NCBI GenBank assembly: GCA_964602415.1 | Contig: CAZRQL010000002.1 | Location: 124,001 to 188,000, forward strand | Length of the DNA: 64,000 nt | DNA from: CAZRQL01 sp964602415 | GTDB lineage: Bacteria > Bacteroidota > Bacteroidia > Cytophagales > Flammeovirgaceae | Reading direction: 5' to 3' | Shown: piece after piece, positions 36,079 through 45,086 of the stretch | Numbering within the stretch: position 1 is the stretch's first letter | Layout of the letters: every line of letters begins with the position of its first letter | Program-made: the position numbers and the translations under genes | The notes under the pieces: model-generated | Told to the model about the DNA's origin: nothing | Database searches by the model: none | Seen by the model: only the letters and a program-made list of their open reading frames with translations

Positions 36079-37503
36079 ATGAAAGAATACCTAAAAAGCT
36101 ACAGTCATTTGCGCCAAGCTCTTGAAGAGCGCAAAGTTACTTGCAAACAAGTAGTTGAACATTACCTGAACCAAATAGATAAAAATCAGCACTTAAATGC
36201 CTTCTTAGATGTATATGGAGAGGAGGCTTTAGAACGTGCCGAATTTTTAGATACAAACTGGGAATCAGAAAGAAAAGGGAAACTTGCAGGCATGGTAGTG
36301 GGTTTGAAAGATGTTATTTGCTACAAAGACCACCCCTTGCAGGCATCCAGCAAAATACTTGACGGTTTTGTTTCTCAGTTTTCTGCCACGGCGGTTGAGC
36401 GTCTTTTGCAACAAGGTGCCATCATCATAGGTAGGCAAAACTGCGATGAGTTCGCGATGGGTTCAGGCAACGAAAATTCGGCTTTTGGGGCTGTGAAGCA
36501 TAACCTTGATAATGAAAGGGTTCCGGGTGGATCTTCGGGCGGCTCTGCCGTGAGCGTAGCCGCCGGACTCTGTATGGTCTCACTTGGCTCTGATACAGGA
36601 GGTTCTGTCAGACAGCCGGCGGCTTTTTGCGGCATAATAGGTCTAAAACCCACTTACTCACGTATTTCGCGCTGGGGACTGGCTGCTTACGCTTCTTCTT
36701 TTGACTCTATCGGAATACTGGCTCAAAATGTAGAAGATACTGCATTGGTGCTTGAGGTAATTGCCGGTGAAGACCGGTACGACAGCACCGTTTCTAGCAA
36801 AACAGTCCCTTGTTATTCTCAAGAACACAGAAAAGAAGGCAAACACCGGGTAGCCTACATCAAAGAAACGCTGGAAGTTGAGGGCTTGCAAAGGGAAATC
36901 AAAGAAGCCCTCCAAAAAACCATTGAAAAGCTAAGAAATCAAGGAACGGTAGTGGAAGAAGTTTCTTTTCCTTTATTGAAATATTCTTTGCCCACTTATT
37001 ATGTACTGACTACCGCTGAAGCCTCCACCAACCTATCCAGGTACGACGGTGTCAGGTATGGTTACAGAACCCCAAATCCCGAAAACCTCGAAGCCATGTA
37101 CAAAAAAACCCGAAGCGAAGGCTTTGGCAAAGAGGTACGAAGAAGGATTTTGCTGGGCACTTTTGTATTGAGTGCGACCTACTACGATGCCTATTTTACC
37201 AAAGCGCAAAAAGTAAGAAGGTTGATAAAAGAAGATTATGAAAAGCTATTTTCTCAATATGATTTTTTGATTAGCCCCACTACCCCTACCACCGCTTACA
37301 GAATGAACTCTTTCAAAAACAACCCGCTGGAGGAATATCTTTCTGATTTATACACTGTTTCGGCATCGGTTGCCGGAGTGCCTGCAATATCTGTCCCTAT
37401 TGGGATGGATGAACAAGGACTCCCGATAGGACTCCATATCACAGCCGCCAACTTTGAAGAGTCTAAACTTTTGTCTTTTAGTAAATATGTCTACGAGCTA
37501 TAA
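36079..37503 (+). CDS. gatA: Glutamyl/aspartyl-tRNA amidotransferase subunit A
   Basis: GatA (474 residues) releases ammonia from glutamine for conversion of misacylated Glu-tRNA(Gln) or Asp-tRNA(Asn) by GatB. The amidase triad is visible: Lys77 in GLKDVI, the cis-Ser152 in PGGSSGGS and Ser176 in SDTGGSVRQP, with the 75- and 24-residue spacings of known GatA. It is probably co-transcribed with lspA. Its last 17 bases overlap the start of the next lipoprotein gene. gatB and gatC are elsewhere. Confidence 0.95.
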   Translation: MKEYLKSYSHLRQALEERKVTCKQVVEHYLNQIDKNQHLNAFLDVYGEEALERAEFLDTNWESERKGKLAGMVVGLKDVICYKDHPLQASSKILDGFVSQFSATAVERLLQQGAIIIGRQNCDEFAMGSGNENSAFGAVKHNLDNERVPGGSSGGSAVSVAAGLCMVSLGSDTGGSVRQPAAFCGIIGLKPTYSRISRWGLAAYASSFDSIGILAQNVEDTALVLEVIAGEDRYDSTVSSKTVPCYSQEHRKEGKHRVAYIKETLEVEGLQREIKEALQKTIEKLRNQGTVVEEVSFPLLKYSLPTYYVLTTAEASTNLSRYDGVRYGYRTPNPENLEAMYKKTRSEGFGKEVRRRILLGTFVLSATYYDAYFTKAQKVRRLIKEDYEKLFSQYDFLISPTTPTTAYRMNSFKNNPLEEYLSDLYTVSASVAGVPAISVPIGMDEQGLPIGLHITAANFEESKLLSFSKYVYEL

Positions 37504-38257
37504 ATTAATTGTCTGGGTCTTAGTCTTTTTATTGGCTTGCGAAAAGCCTAAAGCACAAAGCGGAGAAAAAATCCAAACATTTGATACTTTGGTCGAAATC
37601 ATGAAGCAAGCCCCCGAACTGGGTCTATTGAGTCAGCGGTGGCAAGTGCTGGAAAGGGTCAATAATTGTGATGTGCAAGCCCCCGATTGCAGTTACTTGA
37701 TGATAAATGGCCTACGTTTTTCTGACACTATCCCCATCAGCAATGCCGAATTGCTCAATGGCTTGCAAAAATCACTTATCCTACAAATCATCAATCCCGC
37801 TGATCCCACCCAAAAAATTGAAGAAATCGCCCAACAATACCTCAAATCCAAACCGACTGGCACAAAAAGAAAATTTCAAGTGTCGCAGGTCGAAAAACTT
37901 AAATATGCCCTATCAATCTTGGTTGGGGACTCACTGCTTGAAAATGGAAACTGGATATACAGACCTACATACCGCTCAATTTCACTAAGTTCATCTAAAT
38001 TGATTGATTTTCACCATCTTATTGATACCAAAAAATTTGAGTCTTTCCTCAGATTGGTTGAAAAAGAAAGTAAACAAATCTTGGCGGGCAGTAGCACGAC
38101 TTTTTTGACACAAAATTTTTACTTGAGCCGAAATGGTATTGTTTTTTGTTATGAGTTGGTTAACAAATCGGGAGTTGAAATAAAATACTTAACATTAAGT
38201 TATCAAGATTTACAGCCCTTACTTTCTCAAGAAGGTAAGATTTTAACGTTAAATTGA
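37487..38257 (+). CDS. Hypothetical lipoprotein downstream of gatA
   Basis: A protein of 256 residues starting at ATG 37487 inside the end of gatA (a start at 37454 would put gatA codons before the signal peptide). It has a lipobox, VFLLAC, near residue 20, so it is a predicted lipoprotein processed by the LspA encoded upstream. The mature part is helical and polar, with two Cys in NCDVQAPDCSYL. I recognise no family. The 17-base overlap suggests translational coupling with gatA. Confidence 0.65.
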   Translation: MSTSYKLIVWVLVFLLACEKPKAQSGEKIQTFDTLVEIMKQAPELGLLSQRWQVLERVNNCDVQAPDCSYLMINGLRFSDTIPISNAELLNGLQKSLILQIINPADPTQKIEEIAQQYLKSKPTGTKRKFQVSQVEKLKYALSILVGDSLLENGNWIYRPTYRSISLSSSKLIDFHHLIDTKKFESFLRLVEKESKQILAGSSTTFLTQNFYLSRNGIVFCYELVNKSGVEIKYLTLSYQDLQPLLSQEGKILTLN

Positions 38258-38291
38258 CAGTCTAATTTTTTTTATTTAGTTTGTGTTCAAT

Positions 38292-38699
38292 ATGGAGGAC
38301 TACCACGTAAAACCCGGAAAATTTATTCCTTACATCTATTTTGATGCATCGAATAATATTTTGGAAATTTCCGGCAATTCTTGGCATGAGTACACAGATG
38401 AGTTTTTTACGCCTGCTTTTGAATGGATTGATAGTTTTCTGATGACCGAAGGCAGACAAATCATTTTAAATTTTAGGATGGATTATTTCAATACAGCCAC
38501 TTCAAAGTGTTTTTTTCTGCTTTTGCTCAGACTCCAACAGTACCAAGATGAAAACAAGGGTAAGGTAACTGTCAATTGGTACTACAATGAAAATGACTCA
38601 GATATGCAAGAGACCGGAGAAGAACTCAAAATTGAGCTTGAAAGTCTACAAATCAACCTTATACCCTACTCTGCTCCAAGAAACTACCGCCGTCGTTAG
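38292..38699 (+). CDS. SiaC-like (DUF1987) regulatory phosphoprotein
   Basis: A soluble protein of 135 residues from ATG 38292 (MEDYHVKPGKF). The family pattern is PYIYFDASNNILEISGNSWHE, a midpart DYFNTATSKCFFLLLLRL and a C-terminal GEELKIELESLQI (named in pieces). In Pseudomonas, SiaC activates a diguanylate cyclase and is controlled by phosphorylation of a Thr in NTSSSK; here NTATSK offers the equivalent Thr. No SiaB kinase, SiaA phosphatase or cyclase lies nearby. It overlaps the convergent rlmB by 41 bases. Confidence 0.8.
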   Translation: MEDYHVKPGKFIPYIYFDASNNILEISGNSWHEYTDEFFTPAFEWIDSFLMTEGRQIILNFRMDYFNTATSKCFFLLLLRLQQYQDENKGKVTVNWYYNENDSDMQETGEELKIELESLQINLIPYSAPRNYRRR

Positions 38700-39426
38700 C
38701 CCTCTGCCTAAAAACTTCATACATCACCACACCCGCCGCCACCGATACATTTAGGGATTCGATGTTGCCAAGAACAGGGATATAAACAGATTGGTCGCAA
38801 ATTTCTAAAAGCTCATCGGATATACCGTCTTCTTCGCTGCCAAACACTAAGGCCAAAGGCTGGTTCAACTCAGAAACATACAGATTTTCAGTGGCTTTTT
38901 CGGTACATGCAATTAGTTTCAAACCACTTTCTTTAAGAATTGCCAGTGTCTTTTTCAAGGATTTAACCCTACTAATCGGCAAATGACTCAACGCTCCGGC
39001 GGAAGTCTTAACAGCAACGGCATTGAGTTGGGCTGAGCCTTTTTCAGGAAAAATGATACAATCCACGCCACAACATTCAGCCGTGCGGGCTATGGCTCCA
39101 AAGTTGCGAACATCGGTTATTCTGTCCAAAATCAAAAAAAGAGGCGACCTGCCTTTTTCAAAAACACCTTGAAGAACGTCTTCAAAATTGCAATAATACA
39201 CATTGGCTGTATAAGCGACCACTCCTTGGTGGTTGGCTTTGGTTACTTTGTCAAGTTTTTGCTCAGGTACTCGCACAATCGGTATCTGGCGCAACTTGGC
39301 CATCTTGGATATTGCGACAATAGGCTCGCCTTTCACGAGCCTATCTATCAATATTTTATCTATATCTTTTTCGGCTTTTAATGCCTCCAAGACAGGATGA
39401 ATGCCGTAAATGAAATCTTTTTCCAT
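38659..39426 (-). CDS. rlmB: 23S rRNA (guanosine-2251 2'-O)-methyltransferase RlmB-like
   Basis: A SpoU/TrmH-family enzyme of 255 residues starting at ATG 39426 (MEKDFIYGIHPVLEAL). A reading from 39444 begins inside the -7 box TATGTTTG. Residues 1-75 form the substrate-binding domain. Knotted-domain motifs follow: LDRITDVRNFGAIARTAE, LALVFGSEEDGIS and LGNIESLNVSVAAGV. It probably methylates G2251 in the peptidyl-tRNA site, though related TrmH enzymes act on tRNA. It is a single gene, and its end overlaps the SiaC-like gene. Confidence 0.9.
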   Translation of the reverse strand: MEKDFIYGIHPVLEALKAEKDIDKILIDRLVKGEPIVAISKMAKLRQIPIVRVPEQKLDKVTKANHQGVVAYTANVYYCNFEDVLQGVFEKGRSPLFLILDRITDVRNFGAIARTAECCGVDCIIFPEKGSAQLNAVAVKTSAGALSHLPISRVKSLKKTLAILKESGLKLIACTEKATENLYVSELNQPLALVFGSEEDGISDELLEICDQSVYIPVLGNIESLNVSVAAGVVMYEVFRQRANDGGSFLEQSRV

Positions 39427-39496
39427 AAAAATCTGCACAAACATAAGCCTTCAAAAGCAAAGAAAGGCTATTTATTTGTGCAAGAAAAAACAAAGA

Positions 39497-39889
39497 CTAT
39501 AGACCTGCTACAACTGTAAAAGGAAGAACTACCTTGCTGCTTTTGCCTTTGTAGTCCTCTAATTGGAAGATTATCAATGTAGCATTGTATTTCCCTGCAT
39601 CAAGTATGGTTCTCAAGAAAGGTACACTGCCTTTAAATGTTATACTCTTGTTTTCTACTTCGTTTTTGATGGTATCACCAAACTCATCAAGCACAAAAAA
39701 CCTGAGAGATTTGTACTCACCGGTAGAGGTGTTGTAGATCTCTGTACGTTTGTCATCGGTTAGATTGGTGCCACCATCTTGGTTTTGAACTTTGAGACCG
39801 GCAGTGATTGCAGGCTCACTGCTTTTGCTTCCACATGCGAAAAATCCCATTACAAAGACAGGAACAAGAACTTTTGCTAAGTTTTTCAT
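39497..39889 (-). CDS. Small hypothetical lipoprotein
   Basis: A protein of 130 residues with a lipobox, MGFFAC, at residues 14-19 and a beta-rich mature part. I recognise no family. It lies 12 bases after the CPBP-like gene on the same strand, so it may be the last member of the DUF5723 / TPR-CHAT / CPBP cluster and could be its outer-membrane-anchored partner. No terminator is evident behind it. Confidence 0.6.
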   Translation of the reverse strand: MKNLAKVLVPVFVMGFFACGSKSSEPAITAGLKVQNQDGGTNLTDDKRTEIYNTSTGEYKSLRFFVLDEFGDTIKNEVENKSITFKGSVPFLRTILDAGKYNATLIIFQLEDYKGKSSKVVLPFTVVAGL

Positions 39890-39901
39890 ATTTTTTTAAA
39901 A

Positions 39902-40831
39902 TTAGTGTTGTGCAAAAATAAACAGTTGAAGGTACGCAAAAAACTCCATAAACAAAGCCACCCCGCCATGAATGTACACTCCTCCCATCACAGAGCGGGT
40001 CTTTAAGGAGAGTACCCCCAAAACATACCCACCAAAGGCTGAACTGACCGTTTCAGGCCAAGGTTTGCCAAAATGTATCAACACATAAACAAAAACCATC
40101 ACCCAAACCGATCCGCCATCCATGAACCGCGACAAAGAAAAAACCATAAAACCTCTAAAACAAACTTCTAAAGCTAAAAATTGAAGCAAATAAAAAAACA
40201 AATGAGTAAAAAAAGTAGCCGAATAACTCGTAGAGAGGTACGCTTCCGCATCGCTTGGCTTGTAACGTGGGTACATTTCCAAAAAATCCTGCCTAAAAGA
40301 TGCCCAAGCAATCAACGGAACAACCACAGCAAACATAAGTGCGTAGGTTTTCCAATCAAAATTCTTGTGGGTCAAGCCATAAAAACTCTCAGGGCAAGAT
40401 TTATCAAAAAAATACCAAAACAACAATGCAGGCAGTAAGTACCACAGCGAAGCGTGTGAATTGTATAGAACTTGTCTTAAAAAGTTTTGAATTTCAAAAG
40501 GTTGTGAATAAAGAAAAGATACATAAAAAGTTAAATAATGTGCTCCGAATAAAACAAAAGATACAAAAAGGGCATTAAACCAAAACCCTAATTTTGTCAG
40601 AAAAGCCTTTTTATGGGTAAAAGCATACAATATTGAAACCCCAAAAACAGGCGCGGTATAAAAAACAACACCCCATACATATCTGTTGGAAGAATTCCAA
40701 AAATTGTAATCAAATCCTGTTAAATACCTAAGGGCTACAAATCCAAATAAAAAAATCAAGTACAATAGCAAAAAAACAGGATTGAATTCTTTGCGAAAGT
40801 GTTCGCTTATGTAGGATAAGATTTTTTTCAT
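39902..40831 (-). CDS. CPBP/Abi-like intramembrane protein with degenerate active site
   Basis: A membrane protein of 309 residues with about eight helices. The C-terminal third matches the CPBP (Rce1/Abi) family: LALEVCFRGFMVFSL, then VYVLIHFGKPWPE and GGYVLGVLSLKTRSVMGGVYIHG. The canonical motif is E-E-x-x-x-R. Here the first Glu, the catalytic one in Rce1-type enzymes, is Leu (L-E-V-C-F-R), while the His in IHF and the later His remain. It may be inactive or use altered chemistry. Its ATG overlaps the stop of the TPR-CHAT gene (ATGA), a strong hint of joint function. Confidence 0.75.
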   Translation of the reverse strand: MKKILSYISEHFRKEFNPVFLLLYLIFLFGFVALRYLTGFDYNFWNSSNRYVWGVVFYTAPVFGVSILYAFTHKKAFLTKLGFWFNALFVSFVLFGAHYLTFYVSFLYSQPFEIQNFLRQVLYNSHASLWYLLPALLFWYFFDKSCPESFYGLTHKNFDWKTYALMFAVVVPLIAWASFRQDFLEMYPRYKPSDAEAYLSTSYSATFFTHLFFYLLQFLALEVCFRGFMVFSLSRFMDGGSVWVMVFVYVLIHFGKPWPETVSSAFGGYVLGVLSLKTRSVMGGVYIHGGVALFMEFFAYLQLFIFAQH

Positions 40832-43800
40832 TTAGTGCCTGTCATGATAAAAGCCCCCCAGTACTTGGGATGCTTAAACTGTGGAAACTCTCGTCTAAGT
40901 TCTCTTTTGGCTTCTACAAAAGCCTGCCTGACAGGCATATTTTCTCCTTGCCATTTCTTATAGAGCTTAATCATCAAATTTTGGGTAGCAATATCATCAA
41001 CCGTGTAAAGACTCATGATAATTTTTTGGGCACCGGCCACCACAAAAGATCGTTGCAGGCCATACACACCGTCTCCAACATCTTCTCCCACAGCAGTTTG
41101 ACAGGCACTAAGTATAACCAACTCCGTACCTTGCAACTCAAGATTCATGGCATCGTAAGCGGTCAACACCCCCGGCTCTTTGTTGAAGTTGTAAACTTTT
41201 CGGCCTTCCATCAATGGGGCTGCATTGGAAAAAAGCAGACCTGAGCGCATCAGAGGCGATTTGGTAAGACTGCTTCCCGCCAAGGCAGGGTCTGCATCAA
41301 TATTGGCTTTGGCGGTGGGGATAAAAAAACCATGTGTGGCAATGTGAAGAATATCAGGACTTTTGATTTGGCGAATGTTTTCCTCGCTGGCTTCATAAAA
41401 TACTTTTTTCTCAATAGCTACATTCATAATTGACAAAATGCTGTCCACCGTTTGTATCTCTGCATAAGTACCGGGCAACTGGAGAATTTCTTCAGTATAA
41501 TCATACTCTAACAGCTCTTGCTCAGAAAGGCCGGGTTTGTATCCGGGGCAACCAAACAAGTAGGCTTGACGACCGGAGGCTTTTTTAGCAGTAGGTGTTT
41601 CCACAATATCTCTGGTGTTGCCGATGAGATAAACAGTGTTTTTGTCAATCATATAAGTCTCGCCATCCAAGAGCGTCTCAATATTGATTTGGTTGTAAAC
41701 ACCTGAAGGAGATAGGTATAAAATGGATTTGTCGTCTAATCTGTCATCCAGTTTTTTCCAAAAAAAACCATAAGACAGCCTGTCAACAAAGCCCTGTTCC
41801 ATAGAGTTGTTGTAAAAACCAATAGCACGAGATTCTAAAAAGTTTCCGTCTTCCATAAGTACAAGCTCTGGAGCTTTCCTTTGCTTAGGCCTCACAATCA
41901 ATGCAGCGTACACCACAGAGTCGGTAAACGACTGTTTGAAGTACCTATACCTGATTATTTCAATGGCTGTTTCATTGGAAGACAAGCTTTTACGAACATC
42001 GCGGTATTTGTATATTTTTTCTTTCAAAGAGGCGAACTCACTGGAACGGCTCGAGAGTTCTCTCTCCAACTGCTCAATGTCTTTTTGAAGTTTTTTGGGT
42101 TCAATGCCAAACTCCTGCAATTGTTCCTTACTGAAGGACAAGGACTTAGACAAGGAGTCTTTCTTCAAAGCCCAACGGTCGTATATCAGTGATAATGTGC
42201 TGTCTTTCCTTATGAGTGCCCTAATTTTGACACTGCCGCTCAAAAGAAGTGATTTGGTGGCTATGGCGTTTTCGTACATTTTTCTAATGTCTCTTTTCCT
42301 GCCTGATGCCACAGCCAAACTTGAGTAAAACTCGAAATCGGGTTTAATCAGATTCCAAAATTTATTTTTCTCACTATCAGAGAGTGCAGGAAAAAACTTA
42401 TCAATCTGTACGTAGTAGTTTTTAAGGGTTTTAAGCGCATATCTATTTGACTTGGGGTACTTATCCAAGGCATAATAAGCCCTTGCAATGCGTCCTGTTG
42501 ACAAAATGTAGCTGGGATGTGTTTTGGAGAATGTCTTTTTGTAAAACTTAGCCGAACTTTTGTATCTGTCAAGAGCCTTTGAAAATATGTTTTCGCGCAT
42601 GTTTACATCAGCCAAATAAATATCTATCTCTGCGACATTGGTGTTGTTTTTTCCACCCAAGCGGGCAATCCAAATTTTTCGGGCTGCGGTTAGATTTTTT
42701 TTGGCTTCACTGTACTTTCCTGATTGTGTGTTGGCTACGGCTAAGTTTTTTAAAGCGATGGCATAAGCGGGTGTATTTTCGCCCATCTCAGCTTTAATAA
42801 TCTCAACCGATCGCTTCATAAGCTCTTCAACTTTCTCGATTTCCTCGCCTTTATTCAACTCGACCAAAGCCATGAGGTTGTAGGTCCTGGCTACAGGAAC
42901 TTTGTTTTCGCCAAAGAGTTTTTTCTGGATATTCAACACTTTTTCCAGCAGTTCGTCAGCATTTTCATAATCGCCTCTGGCGGCCATGAGTTCGGCTTTT
43001 TGTCGCAAACTCTCCACAGTACGGATAGAACTATCCCCAAAACTTTTGGCCGTCAAATCATAAGATTTATTGATATACTTTTCGGCTTCAACAAACTCGC
43101 CATTGAGAGCAAACAACTGCCCTTGCATGGCGTAGGGCTTTATCAAAAAGGTACTCTGTTCTCCATAGCGGTCAATTCTTTCCGCTATGGTCTTATCTAA
43201 AAGCCTCTGGGCTGCACCATAGTTGCCGGTGTTGATAAAGAGTTCAATCTCCTCATCTGCTGACTGATTGGATTGGGTTTTGACAGGTATGAAACTCGAA
43301 AATCTTACCGAGCGATTAAGATTTTTCCTTGCCTCGTCATAAAAACCCATTGAAGCATCAAAGTGGGCCATAGTGGCTAAAATACGGCTGTATTCGTAGT
43401 TGTAATGCCGCTTGTCAAACTTTTCTGTTATCTGACGAATACTGTCTGCTTGCTGGTTTGCAATCCTAAAGTCCCCCAACTCAATCTCCAATTTCATATT
43501 GCGCTCCAGAGCTGCTGCATATAAAATATGTCCTTCTCCGTGAAATTCCTTGGAAGTGATCTTAATTTGCTCTGTGAGCAATTTGGCAGAATCATAAAAA
43601 CCCATCAACTCATAGTATTCAGAAAATAAATTCAAAGCATTTCTGTAAACAGGGCTTTGAGGAACTAAAACTTTGGAAAGTTTATCATTGAAACTTTGCT
43701 GAAAAAGTATGCGTGCAGTTTTGAAATCAGTGGTGTAAAAAGTCATGAAAGACGCTTTTTCGACTAAAGACTCTTGGTATGTGAGAGAGTTTTCCCCATA

Positions 43801-45063
43801 AATGACTTTTTTGCTGCTCAACAACTCCTCAAGGTGTTTGCCGGCTTCTTGTATTTTGTTAGACGAAATGGAAACGTTGTACAAGAGTTGTAATGTATTT
43901 ACTCGTTCAAAGTGGTTGAGAGGCAGTAAGTTAATATCATTCTTAAGTTCTATTAAACTTCTGTACACCGATTCAAAAGTTCCCTGATTAGGGTTTAAGT
44001 TGTAATTGAGTTTGGCTTTGAGTCTTTTTGCCACAAAATGCGGGGGAGACTCTGAGCCGAAAAACATTTTGGTATTTTTGTCAAACTCCCATTGTTGGTA
44101 TTTGCCCTTTCTCACGTACCTACTTTCGGAGTAGTACTCAATCAAATTCTCATGTAGAGCCAAAAAATCTTTATGAACGGTTTGAAGCAATCTTTCAGCC
44201 ATAAAAATTGCAGATTCCAGCATTTCCTTGGCTTGCCTGTGGTCTCCGCCACTTTCTATCTCATGCAAAGCCATCTGATGGTGGTTTCTGATATAAGCCG
44301 TTGAGAACTTAGATAAGTTGCTCAAAATCCATGTCTGCGCATCATCAAGTGTTTTTTTACTCTGGACGAAGTCTCCCCTCAACCTGTAAGCGGTGCCGCC
44401 CATCGTGAGTACCTGAGCGTATTCTGTTTTTCTGCGCCTAAACTGAAACGCATCTAAAGAACGCTCAACAGATTTACCATCAAGCATATAACTCTCTTTT
44501 CTGACCACCCTTCTGTCAGCCACTTTCTTGAGAGGCTCATAAAGTTCCCAAAATCTATCAAAATCACCTCTTTCAAGGCTTATTTTAGCTTCTATGAAAT
44601 AAAGCAGATAAAGCGTGTAGTCGTCGTATCTATTGTCATTTTGCTCAAATCCGGTGGTGGTAGAGAGTTTGAGCAGATCTTGGGACTGCCACAGCAATCG
44701 CTCTGCTGTGGTCATATCACCATACAACAGATACAAATAAGAAGCCTCCAACATACCCAAACCAAAGTCATGTCCACCCTTTTTCTCGAGTATAGACAAA
44801 GCTGTATTGACTGTGGTCTCAAATTCACCATACTGCGCCAAGGCCTCTAAATATTTAGCTTTCAATAGCATAACCTTAGCAGCGAGGTAATTTTTATCTT
44901 TTCTCTCAAGTCTTCTAACCTCTCGCTGGCATTTGAGCAAAGCTTTATCGTAAAAGCCTTCTTCATAATAGCGTTCGCACTTTTCTATCCTATTGCTAAA
45001 ATAAGACTGTGAAAACCCGGTATTGGCGATAAAGAAGAGAAAAAATAGCACTTTGTAGTTCAT
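40828..45063 (-). CDS. Secreted TPR-CHAT caspase-like protease
   Basis: A large exported protein of 1411 residues. The signal peptide is MNYKVLFFLFFIANTGFSQ. Residues about 25-950 are TPR-type helical repeats (for example LNRSVRFSSF region, AEKYINKSYDLTAKSFGDSS, ALDRYKSSAKFYKKTFSKTH). The C-terminal 350 residues form a CHAT domain with the His-Cys dyad: His1244 in DILHIATHGFF and Cys1321 in LVILSACQTAVGE, followed by GLQRSFVVAGA. CHAT domains are caspase-fold proteases that often act in stress or immunity. The signal peptide places this one in the envelope. The TPR part should recognise the trigger or substrate. Confidence 0.88.
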   Translation of the reverse strand: MNYKVLFFLFFIANTGFSQSYFSNRIEKCERYYEEGFYDKALLKCQREVRRLERKDKNYLAAKVMLLKAKYLEALAQYGEFETTVNTALSILEKKGGHDFGLGMLEASYLYLLYGDMTTAERLLWQSQDLLKLSTTTGFEQNDNRYDDYTLYLLYFIEAKISLERGDFDRFWELYEPLKKVADRRVVRKESYMLDGKSVERSLDAFQFRRRKTEYAQVLTMGGTAYRLRGDFVQSKKTLDDAQTWILSNLSKFSTAYIRNHHQMALHEIESGGDHRQAKEMLESAIFMAERLLQTVHKDFLALHENLIEYYSESRYVRKGKYQQWEFDKNTKMFFGSESPPHFVAKRLKAKLNYNLNPNQGTFESVYRSLIELKNDINLLPLNHFERVNTLQLLYNVSISSNKIQEAGKHLEELLSSKKVIYGENSLTYQESLVEKASFMTFYTTDFKTARILFQQSFNDKLSKVLVPQSPVYRNALNLFSEYYELMGFYDSAKLLTEQIKITSKEFHGEGHILYAAALERNMKLEIELGDFRIANQQADSIRQITEKFDKRHYNYEYSRILATMAHFDASMGFYDEARKNLNRSVRFSSFIPVKTQSNQSADEEIELFINTGNYGAAQRLLDKTIAERIDRYGEQSTFLIKPYAMQGQLFALNGEFVEAEKYINKSYDLTAKSFGDSSIRTVESLRQKAELMAARGDYENADELLEKVLNIQKKLFGENKVPVARTYNLMALVELNKGEEIEKVEELMKRSVEIIKAEMGENTPAYAIALKNLAVANTQSGKYSEAKKNLTAARKIWIARLGGKNNTNVAEIDIYLADVNMRENIFSKALDRYKSSAKFYKKTFSKTHPSYILSTGRIARAYYALDKYPKSNRYALKTLKNYYVQIDKFFPALSDSEKNKFWNLIKPDFEFYSSLAVASGRKRDIRKMYENAIATKSLLLSGSVKIRALIRKDSTLSLIYDRWALKKDSLSKSLSFSKEQLQEFGIEPKKLQKDIEQLERELSSRSSEFASLKEKIYKYRDVRKSLSSNETAIEIIRYRYFKQSFTDSVVYAALIVRPKQRKAPELVLMEDGNFLESRAIGFYNNSMEQGFVDRLSYGFFWKKLDDRLDDKSILYLSPSGVYNQINIETLLDGETYMIDKNTVYLIGNTRDIVETPTAKKASGRQAYLFGCPGYKPGLSEQELLEYDYTEEILQLPGTYAEIQTVDSILSIMNVAIEKKVFYEASEENIRQIKSPDILHIATHGFFIPTAKANIDADPALAGSSLTKSPLMRSGLLFSNAAPLMEGRKVYNFNKEPGVLTAYDAMNLELQGTELVILSACQTAVGEDVGDGVYGLQRSFVVAGAQKIIMSLYTVDDIATQNLMIKLYKKWQGENMPVRQAFVEAKRELRREFPQFKHPKYWGAFIMTGTK

Positions 45064-45086
45064 GACGTTGTATGAGGTGTTTGTGG

